Positions 56,235 to 64,000 of a DNA stretch of 64,000 nt are shown here, piece after piece. The stretch covers positions 5,332,001-5,396,000 of the forward strand of contig BSYQ01000009.1 of NCBI GenBank assembly GCA_030272585.1, given 5' to 3'. Source of the stretch: Bryopsis sp. KO-2023. Lineage: Eukaryota > Chlorophyta > Ulvophyceae > Bryopsidales > Bryopsidaceae. The first letter of the stretch is position 1. Every line of letters starts with the position of its first letter. The translations under genes were made by a program, and so were the position numbers. Below the pieces are notes generated by a model. That model worked only from the letters and a program-made list of their open reading frames with translations. It was not told the DNA's origin and ran no database searches.

Positions 56235-56912
56235 CTGAAAGAAAATCCACTGACAGATCAGTGGATGAATTCCAAAAGAGGAAAATAAAAAAATGAAAAA
56301 AATGAAAAATAAATAAGAAAAATAAGAATAAATACATGATAGGTTTTGAAAGTAAGGTTGATGTTGTGGTGGTGGTTTGTATTTTTTGAGTATATGTTCC
56401 ACGAGTGGAACTGAAGGAATTGTGAGTATCACCTTCCCTCCCCCCCCCAAAAAAAAAAGTAAGACGGCCGAACGTATCTACAACAATCCCTCTGATCGGC
56501 GAAACGTTGACTTCTTCATCCCACAATCGCTCCAGGCTTTTTTCCTTTTTTTTTTTTTTTCGCCCCGATTATTTTTATTTTTTTTAAAAGATTGATTCAC
56601 ACCAGCGGTGTCCTCCATTTTTATTCAGAAAAAAATTAAAAAATACTTTTTATAATATATTTTTTGTCCAGGTATTGTGGAATAAATCCAAGGGTCATTT
56701 CTTGCTACACCTTCGGCGCTCCTCGTGTGGGGAACCACGCTTTCGCTGCAGAATATGCAGAAAACGTCCCCAACACTTGGCAAATAGTCAACGATCTGGA
56801 TGCGGTCCCTAGAGTGCCTAAGTTTCATTTCATGTTCAAGCATGTGGGTCGACGACTCATAATCAATGAGGATGGGGACATCATATTGTGTCCGCTGTTT
56901 GTGGAGGTTTAA

Positions 56913-57782
56913 TTTGCATAGAGCCGCCAGGTCAGTTCTTCATCTATGTGGCTTTTCTTCCGCAGAAATGCTTATTTGGCCTGTTTTTTCTTTCTTTCTT
57001 TGTTTTTTTTTTTTGGGGGGGGGGAGGGGGTGGAGGGCCAGCCAAGTATAGACCTTTTATGTGATGGAAAATTTATTCATGCATTTGCAGCAGATATTCA
57101 TATCAAGCTGCAGAAATATTTGATTTGATTTTGGGGAAATGTTTTCGGCCAAATTGCAGATTGTGGAAAAATGCTCTTCCTGTCTCTGGTGTCATTTCTT
57201 TATTTAATAAAAGGAAAAAGTCGTTATTTATTATTTTAATTTAATAATTTATATTTCTTATTTCTTGTTTATTTTGTGAAGGGTTGGGCCAATCAAACAC
57301 ACTCCGAAGACACAAGGATTTGAAAAAAAAGCTTAAAGAATGAAAGGGCAAGTTGGCAGTTCCTGGGACAAATGGAGATGGGACGTGATGGAAGGCGGAG
57401 GGCAGAATGTACGTTCGTATCCGAGGCAAGCGGTCCAACATTCAGCAAAACAGAGCTTAATTGCATGCTCCGTTCAACGTCTCAAGTTCTCGTCCTTGCG
57501 AATCGTAACCATCGCCCGTCCCGACCATATCTGTAGCGCTCCAACACCGTAACATTATCAATTCGCCCAACCCTCCCCGTGTCTAACCAAACTTCTAACC
57601 GAGCACACACACACGACCGCGCTCATTTCACCAACATCAAAGGGAGCGGGCACAAAGACGGTGAGAGATCGACGCTCATTCCCTCGAAAAAAAAAAAAGA
57701 TATCGAAAACACATGACCGATCGCATCATCTAGTGTATAACCCTAGAGGGAGCGGCGACACGAAATCTGTCGACGCGTAGCC
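56913..57782. other. AT-rich region between lipase and tRNA-Glu
   Basis: Poly-T, poly-G and TTTAAT-rich stretches, then a more mixed segment. No gene recognised. Confidence 0.5.
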
Positions 57783-57856
57783 TGTGCTCGCCCGGGCTCG
57801 AACCGAGGGCCTTCAGTGTGAGAGACTGACGTGATGACCGACTACACCACGAGCAT
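57783..57856 (-). tRNA. tRNA-Glu(CTC), 5' end hit by a LINE
   Basis: 74-nt cloverleaf on the minus strand: acceptor nt 2-7 TGCTCG pairs CGAGCA, D arm GTG/CAC, anticodon arm TCAGT-CTCTCAC-ACTGA with anticodon CTC, T arm CTCGG/CCGGG. A box TGGTGTAGTCGG and B box GGTTCGAGCCC are good. Nucleotide 1 now comes from the inserted LINE and no longer pairs with C72; in the original locus, seen after the second target copy (59376), it was G and paired. Confidence 0.78.
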
Positions 57857-58590
57857 TCCGACGCATTCTGTGCGCGTTTCCGACCGTCCCGGAGGCGATC
57901 GTCAGAGAGGAATTGGGGCAGACGACTCTGGAGGCAACATTTTCCCTCCTCACACTCAAGTTCTACAACTGGATGATCAAAAGATGCGAACAGCGGCCCA
58001 CGTCTATACTCCGACGTCTCTATGTCGGCCTCTCTACTGCGTCGTATCCACGCTCTCTCAGCTGGATGCATCATGTTCGCCGCATCTACGAAACACCGGG
58101 GTGCACGTGGCCAGGGATGAATGTTGCGTTGGATGTGTCAGCATGGAAGGAGCAACATCGCGCTTACTACTACGCGCAGCCAGTGGGATCATTGATTTCG
58201 TCGTACCGTCTCCTGAATCCAGATGGACTGTTGAACCCGGGGTTGAATCAAATTATAAATCGTGCCGACATGACTGTGTACGTGAACTTCCGGGCAGGTG
58301 TGACCGTACTACACGATCACTCCGGACGTCTCGACGGAATCGCCCCCAGTCGTCGAACCTGTTCCCTTTGCGCGCAACGCGCAGTCGAGAGCCGAAGCCA
58401 TCTGCTGTTTACCTGCAGCGCGTACGAGACCACCCGTCAACATGCCGACTGTGCGCCCATGCTCGCGCTGTCCACGCGCTCCCTTCCAGCTTTTTTCGCG
58501 GAACTGGAAACTCGACAGATCATCGCCATCATTCGCTTATTGATGGGACGACGACGACAGCTGCTCGCGGAGAGAGAACGTCAGGCATAG
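57856..58590 (+). CDS. LINE ORF2 C-terminal fragment
   Basis: About 244 residues, truncated at the 5' end by the insertion junction. It begins with the post-RT helical region (VPEAIVREELG) and ends with a CCHC-like finger (CSLCAQ...SHLLFTC, C-x2-C-x9-H-x4-C) found at the end of many LINE proteins, then a basic helical tail. No RT catalytic motif is present in the remaining part, so it cannot retrotranspose. Confidence 0.8.
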   Translation, partial: FRRILCAFPTVPEAIVREELGQTTLEATFSLLTLKFYNWMIKRCEQRPTSILRRLYVGLSTASYPRSLSWMHHVRRIYETPGCTWPGMNVALDVSAWKEQHRAYYYAQPVGSLISSYRLLNPDGLLNPGLNQIINRADMTVYVNFRAGVTVLHDHSGRLDGIAPSRRTCSLCAQRAVESRSHLLFTCSAYETTRQHADCAPMLALSTRSLPAFFAELETRQIIAIIRLLMGRRRQLLAERERQA

Positions 58591-59359
58591 GGGGGGACAC
58601 CGGGATAAAGGACTACACCATGGAGGCTACACGAAGACTCTGACGAGGGACAGAGACAGTGTGATCTAAAAGAGGAGGGTTTTTCCTGGTTTTTCCTGCT
58701 TTTCATGTTCTTTCTGTTTTTCTATTGCTGATTCTACCTGGAGGGCAAACCAGGGCACCTGTTTTTCCTGTTTTTTCTATTGCTGTGCCTTTTGCCCTTG
58801 ATCAGAGTCTGTATTTGAGTTTTTGGGGTTTTTTCTGCTTGTTTTTCAAGCTCAGGGGGTGTTTTTTCTATCACCCCAGGTGCCCTGTTCTTGAGTTAGT
58901 TTGAAAGGGTGCTGGGGAAAACTTAGATCTTCTTTTTGGCTGCTATCTTACTATTTCAGAGCTGTTTTTCTGCTCTCAGGTGGCCTGGGGGTTATTTTCT
59001 TTATCACTTTGGTGACCTGTTGTGGATTTTAAAGTGCTATGGGACCCAGGTTAGCTTAGGGTTTTTTCTGCATGACATCCTGCATGTTTTGGACTGTTCT
59101 ATCTTATCTTTTTCTTTATCTATATTTGAACTGGGGATTGATTTTTGGCTTTTTCTAGTGATCTACTATTGGATCAATTGGTGATTTTTACCTTACAGTT
59201 TTTCTGATGGATATTTGTGGTTATTGCATCAGTTAGGTTAGTATCTTTCAGTACAATTTGGACTTTTTTCTTTCTGTCTATTATGTTGGTATTATTAATG
59301 GTCTTAAATGGAGTACCCCATGTGACCTAGTAGAGAATGTAATCAATGAAAATGAAAAT
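57856..59359 (+). mobile_element. 5'-truncated LINE with 16-bp target duplication
   Basis: Flanked by GACTACACCACGAGCA at 57840-57855 and 59360-59375. The body starts inside the C-terminal part of the RT protein, then a 770-bp 3' untranslated region of T-rich sequence ends in a short GAAAAT repeat. That combination is typical of target-primed LINE insertion. The duplicated target is nucleotides 2-17 of the tRNA-Glu gene. Confidence 0.85.
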
Positions 59360-59376
59360 GACTACACCACGAGCAC
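59360..59376 (-). repeat. Second copy of LINE target, tRNA-Glu nt 1-17
   Basis: Carries the original nucleotide 1 (G on the minus strand), which restores pairing to C72 of the tRNA at 57783. Confidence 0.85.
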
Positions 59377-59475
59377 CCCGCTCGTTTCGGCCTCGCGCAC
59401 CCCTCCGTGCGACCCGGCGGGCCGTCGCGTCGTCGTCCGTGCGTACGGGGCCCCCTTCCGACGACGAATAAACGT

Positions 59476-59549
59476 GCTTCCTTAGCTCAGCTGGTTAGAG
59501 CATGCGGCTGTTAACCGCAAGGTCGCAAGTTCGATCCTTGCAGGGAGCG
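59476..59549 (+). tRNA. tRNA-Asn(GTT)
   Basis: 74-nt gene without intron. Acceptor GCTTCCT/AGGGAGC (one G-T), D stem GCTC/GAGC, anticodon arm TGCGG-CTGTTAA-CCGCA with anticodon GTT at 59510-59512, T arm GCAAG-TTCGATC-CTTGC. All arms pair fully. CCA is not encoded, as expected for a nuclear gene. Without the LINE it would sit about 100 bp from the divergent tRNA-Glu. Confidence 0.96.
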
Positions 59550-60470
59550 ACCTGTTTTGCTGGGAACCTCCGGAGAAGTCCCGTCGTCACGGAGAGAGAT
59601 CGTCGGAAACTACGGAGAGGTCCCATCGCTACGAGGGATGTGTGTTCTGGCAGGAAGTAAACAAGGTGATGTGGGAGTGCCGATTCCAGGCGGTCCTGCA
59701 GAAGTCGAACTTCACCATGAGGTCAGTGATTTCGTAACGAAAAAAGCTTTATTCTTGTTGAATGGTGTTCCTTGGTTGAGACTCAGTCGGGGACAGTTCG
59801 ACCCGACTTCTTACGAAAGTCTAGGAAACACGCATTGAACCAATCGTTTTTACACGAAAGAGTTATCCAAAGTATCACGGTCTTTCCTTATATGTTCCCC
59901 TAGTTTCTGTCAGGTAGGCGAAACGCCATATGCGATCCACTAATTCGATCGCGTACAATCAACAATTCTTTATTCTTTTTTCCCCACATTGTGAAATTTT
60001 CTGCAATCAAAAACTCTTGCCAGTTTTTGCATAGGTTGTCGTGTTCACGAAGCTTTGCTCGTTTTCATATCAAATTGTAATTTTTTTTCTTGGGTTGGGA
60101 AAATAAGTATATTTCTATCCAGAAGTTTCCTCGAGAAGATCCCATTGATACGAAAATCGCCAGCTGAGGAGTTGATATTGGTTTTCCAAATTTATATTTT
60201 CTCATTCGCATTCGATATTGGGAAGTGATCCAGCAGGAGTTCAGTGGGGATGAAGACATTTGACGATGAGGATGAAGCTTTTTCAAATCGAGTGGCATCT
60301 CTTGACACCAATTCTGAGTTTGGACCCTGGTGCTGCCTGATGGAATATGTATATATGATTTTCATTTCCCAAGAGACCCAGTGCGGAACAAAGAAGAAAC
60401 AAAAACAGTAAGCTAGACAAGCTACCGAGTTAAAAACCTTGCCAAAAAAAGCTGCAAAGTATTTTCAGGG
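59550..60470. other. No gene recognised
   Basis: A 93-residue plus-strand frame near 59557-59838 lacks homology. The rest is AT rich. Confidence 0.4.
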
Positions 60471-61064
60471 TTGAAGGGCTACAGCCTGGTTCGAGTCCTG
60501 GCAGCCCTGTCGAAAGAAAGGGAATCAATCAATCATCAACGACGCACCGTCGATGTGATTAACGACGAAACGTCGGCGTCGCCAACGACTAACCAACAAC
60601 GACGACGACGACGGCGGCGACCACAACCCTCCCTCAGTTCGCGCTTCCCTTCCACCAGACACTCACACTCACAGTTCGCGCTTCCCCTCCAGACACTCAC
60701 ACCCACACTGAAACGGCTTTCGGCTGTCACACCAAGAACACAGACACAGACGGAAACCGTGGGACGTCGGGACGTCGAAAACCTCACTCGCTCGGTCGTT
60801 GAGGTCCCAAGCTCTGTGTTCTGTACTTGCACGCATTGCACGCACTCGCACTTGGGCGATTTCTGTGCGTGCAACCGAGCGAATGGTGACTTGGATGCTG
60901 ACGTCGGCCAGTCTGACTTTTTTGCACGCGTTTGGGTGGATTTGGTACCACCCCCGGAATTTGGCTCCTTCCTTTCTCCAGATCAGACGAAGAACGGCAT
61001 AATCGTCAGCCATTATTATGATAAAGCGATCGTCATCGATTCTGAGAGACGGAACCATGGCTGA
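60471..61064 (+). other. Unassigned open frame containing inverted duplicate B
   Basis: 197-residue frame, Arg/Thr/Gln rich at first (a GACGACGACG microsatellite encodes an Arg run), with the 108-bp inverted duplicate at 60848-60956. Because the duplicate is open in both orientations the frame may be accidental. I do not recognise a product. Confidence 0.25.
60848..60956. repeat. 108-bp inverted duplicate, copy B
   Basis: Reverse-complement match of 54855-54962, close to 100% over the central 100 bp. Confidence 0.85.
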
Positions 61065-61079
61065 GCTGCAGAGCCGCAT

Positions 61080-62439
61080 GCAAAGAGTTGCGATTTGCGG
61101 TTTTTCTGTGGTGGAACTTTACTTTAACACTTCTTTTAACTTGAATTTAACTTGATGCATTCAAGTTCTGAGATCGCATTGAGAACACATGAATGTTGTG
61201 CATATATTTTTCTTCTTCTTCTTCCCTTTCGAGGACCAATTGGCGAAATTCTATTTTTCACCAAAAAGTTTAAGTGTTCTTCACAATTGGATAATGAAGT
61301 GATTAGAAGGAATGGGGAACCAAGTTCTTGTTGCAGTACAACAAGGTACATTTGGTCAAAGTGTCGAGAGACGGTTTTGTTTGTGTCCCTTTTTGTGGAT
61401 TATAAATTTATTGTCTTTTAATTTTCAAACAGCATGTTGAAACGCTGGATTCTACTTAAGTTGATTACACATATCCGTTTTTATTCACAAATATAAATCC
61501 CAAGTACATACAACAGAAGTTGGACGAATGAAGATACGATAAGGTTAGATCGCTGCGAGGAAGTTAGATGGAAGTAGAGGTGAAACGACACTTGCCAAAA
61601 ATTGGGGAAACACTTATACAGCAAGGGAACTCGAAACAACTATTGGTGTAAGGTGTCAACTTTTTTCAATCATAAGTCTCAGCTACACTGATCGCAAGCG
61701 TTAACCAAGCAAGATCAGAGGATCGCCTCCCACACTGAACATAAGGACTTTTGCCTGAAGTTCATAACATAAACTTACAACATATTCATACAAATAAAAC
61801 CATTATTGTGAAAAAATTCCATAATCAAGAACAACAAAAACCTTATTTAATAAAAACCATAAAAACCCTCCAAAAGGGTTCAACATTATTCATTTTTGAA
61901 CAATAACAAAAAAAAACAGAAACACTACTCACTTTTCGCCCCCCTTCTCCCTTCTTCCCCCACCCCCTTTCTGTTTTTTTCTCCCCCCCCTTTCTCCCCT
62001 ACCCTCCCCCCTCCCTCCGACTGCTTCCGTCACTCTATTCGAGGGGGGGAGTTCTCCGTGAGCCATCCTTGGAAGGCATCACTTGCAGCTCTTTGATGGG
62101 AGGGGGAGGGGTCCGCTGCGTAAACCCCAACCCTCAATTCCTGCAAAAACATGCCATATTTTTGTTAATACATTACACTACAAATTCATTCACTTTTTCA
62201 GACAGCTTTTTGCCAGGTCTAAGTGATGAGCGGGCAGAGGTCATCGAAGAAAACTAGATTCAGTCAATAAAAACTGCAAGGGTGATAAACAAAAATAAAA
62301 TAAGAGCAGAGGTCACCGAAGAGAACTGGATTCAATTAATAACACCGCAAGGATAATAAACAAAAATAAAATAAGGACTTTCAACACTCATAAGGGAGAG
62401 AACAAACACATGCCTCGATCTTTTTGAAAATTAAAATAC
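61080..62439. other. AT-rich intergenic region
   Basis: 1.4 kb with no convincing gene. A short direct repeat (AGCAGAGGTCA...AACAAAAATAAAATAA type) occurs at about 62229-62385, and a C/T-rich run at 61930-62025. Confidence 0.5.
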
Positions 62440-63706
62440 TTAAAAATCAATTAATGGCTCCCTTACCCCGTACGGAAGGGTGTACATTTCTTGCTCTCTT
62501 GCGCTTCGCGTGTATGAGTAGCTCTCGATGTCGTTTTCAGACCCATAAAAGCACACGTGGCGCATTGGGTTGTCTCCTCCCTGCCCATAATGAATATGGG
62601 TAATAGCAACGCGAATGTCGTTGGGAACCAAATTGACCTGCACATCAAAAATCACAGACATGGATTTACACAGTTTCTACTCAGTTTTCTGTTTCCCCCT
62701 GCCCCCCCAAAATAACCTGCACATCGAAAATCACAGACATGAATTTACACAATTTTTACTCAGTTTGCTGTTTCCCCCTGCCCCCCAAAAAATAACCTGC
62801 CGGGATCAACCAGCCCTTATTTCCCCTACCAGTCCATCTGTGCTTTGGTAGGGCGTGATATCCTCAGCAGTGGGACCCTTCCAAGAAGGCATCTTGGTCA
62901 CATCGATTGGTACCACGACTTCTTTCGCCAACTTGTACAGTTTCCGTGCTTCCAAGTCCCTCATGATTTTCTGGGCCCTCAAAACATTGGGCTTCGCCGG
63001 ATCCATTTTAAAACATTCCCTCTCTATCCCGTCGTCCAGAGTAATGTAGTCGAAGGGGTTCTGAATCCTTTCCAGCAAATCTAATTCTGGACTGACCGCA
63101 GCAAGAGCATCAGACACCATGAGTTCGGCTGCCTTTACTCTCCTAACACAAACAATATGTGTTAATCAGACTGCCAAATGTATTTGAACTAAGCGAAGCA
63201 ATCGATAGACAGATTTTTTTCCCCAACAGAAAAACCTCAGATTATGAAACCCTGAAAGACCATCATTCATTGCACAGAGTGAAACCTAATCTCCAAAACG
63301 AATGATAAAACTGACAACTTCCTTTTTGGCAAAAATCAGTCCAGAGAGTCAAATTTCGCAAAATGAAAAACTGGTGTGGGGGGTTTTGTTTGGAAGAATA
63401 ACAATCAAAACGAAAAATCTACAAAAGAAGCAAAACCAGAAAAAAAAAAGATGCAGAGGACACCACATGTCAAACTGGAAAGAAACCCATCATAAAGAAA
63501 GAAAAAAAATTATATGAAAATATATCCATCACTGCCCATGAACTCCCTCTGAACGCAAAAAAATGCTATACCCTGTGTATCCTATCAACCGAATGTTTTT
63601 CCTACCTGTGCTGGTACACAGTCGAATGCATCCTCGCCCTATCTTGGAACACATTGAAAACCTGTTTTTCTTCCTTCAGGTCATAGCATACTTTGTTGTC
63701 GAAAAC
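62440..63706 (-). CDS. SAMHD1-like dNTP triphosphohydrolase, 3' exons (partial)
   Basis: C-terminal part of an HD-domain dNTPase that hydrolyses dNTPs to nucleosides and triphosphate. Exons on the minus strand: 63606-63706 (KVCYDLKEEKQVFNVFQDRA, MHSTVYQHR), 62830-63142 (LMVSDALAAVSPELDLLERI, ARKLYKLAKE) and 62440-62637 (DNPMRHVCFYGSEND, ends PLIDF). Phases agree and introns are GT-AG. These match the region after the HD core of SAMHD1, including the HR-VYQH and MVSDAL blocks involved in allosteric nucleotide binding and tetramer formation. The HD motif itself and the 5' end lie beyond the right edge. Confidence 0.85.
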
Positions 63707-64000
63707 CTGCACAAAAAGGAAAATTCCAATTCAGCAAAATTATCCAAATGGAATCCCAAACACCCTGAAATATCGATCGGAAACGAAACTTGGCAGGCAT
63801 GGTCATTTTCGTTGCAGAAATTTGCCTGGAATGTGGTCCCCTTTTTGAGGCGTTTTTTATTTTTTATTTTTTACAATATATAAACATATATATATATGTG
63901 TGTGTTTTCAGCGTTGATTTTTCGCTTGGAGGGGCCTGTTTCTTTGGGTTTTTTTTTAGTTGTCGATATCTCCACCATCTTTTCTCAACAGACAGTTAAT
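63707..64000 (-). other. Probable intron of the SAMHD1-like gene
   Basis: AT-rich sequence with TATATA and T runs. No upstream exon could be identified before the edge. Confidence 0.45.

Larger units (their letters stand above)
54526..56912 (+). pseudogene. Class 3 lipase gene with one exon inverted
   Basis: Plus-strand exons are likely at 54526-54624 (KGFKFCYHPFFESKN), 55177-55279 (SMGFRESCVTLAREK), 55771-55836, and 56672-56912. The last encodes the C-terminal lipase block VISCYTFGAPRVGNHAF and NDLDAVPRVPKF. The N-terminal catalytic block lies between them on the opposite strand (55893-56234, minus). The phase at the end of the inverted exon fits the phase at the start of 56672. A local inversion has therefore most likely broken a lipase/triacylglycerol-hydrolase gene; assembly error or a heterozygous inversion is the alternative. 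Upstream exon calls are less certain, and at least one junction before the inverted exon does not match in phase, so an exon may be missing. Confidence 0.65.

Noticed and set aside
60470-60515. tRNA-like 3' half with GGTTCGAGTCC and AGGGCT/AGCCCT pairing
   Set aside because: Only a B-box-like hairpin is present; no D arm or anticodon arm fits upstream, so not called as a tRNA.

Overview
The window reads as nuclear DNA of a photosynthetic eukaryote, most likely a green alga. The evidence is spliced genes with short introns, a ferredoxin-nitrite reductase with a plastid-type leader, a cyclopropane synthase carrying the plant-type N-terminal FAD oxidase, a HIR-type SPFH protein, and a tyrosine-recombinase retroelement whose recombinase is encoded on the strand opposite its RT, as I recall for Volvox Kangaroo. 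The species was not identified.

Left part (1-27.1 kb) is a nest of transposable elements. Two chromodomain Ty3/gypsy elements (1-6934, cut by the window edge, and 7572-18256) sit in a minus-strand zinc-finger gene, the first apparently in an intron and the second inside the first coding exon. A Kangaroo/DIRS-like element follows (about 18.76-27.1 kb). Five 464-466 bp copies of a MITE are scattered through the second and third retroelements. Each has hAT-like 14-bp inverted ends, a perfect 8-bp target duplication, and a tRNA-like core with an intact B box. This tRNA-carrying hAT MITE is the strongest candidate for an undescribed system here.

Middle part (27.5-53.2 kb) is host genes, and I could place exons that keep the frame throughout. 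Fumarylacetoacetase (9 exons, minus, 419 aa) and ferredoxin-nitrite reductase (4 exons, plus, 588 aa) are divergent. A HIR/SPFH protein follows (7 exons, minus, 281 aa). Next is a 14-exon, 1134-aa gene (minus) that fuses an FAD amine-oxidase-like domain, a cyclopropane-fatty-acid synthase and a membrane domain resembling TLC. A 2.45-kb inverted-repeat element whose ends look like 3' splice sites then lies directly upstream of a 13-exon copper amine oxidase (plus, 813 aa).

Right part (53.2-64 kb) holds a class 3 lipase gene with one exon in inverted orientation, a 5'-truncated LINE inserted at the first nucleotide of a tRNA-Glu(CTC) gene with a 16-bp target duplication, a tRNA-Asn(GTT) gene, and the 3' exons of a SAMHD1-like dNTPase that runs off the right edge. 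Three of about 44 placed host introns have GC-AG rather than GT-AG ends.
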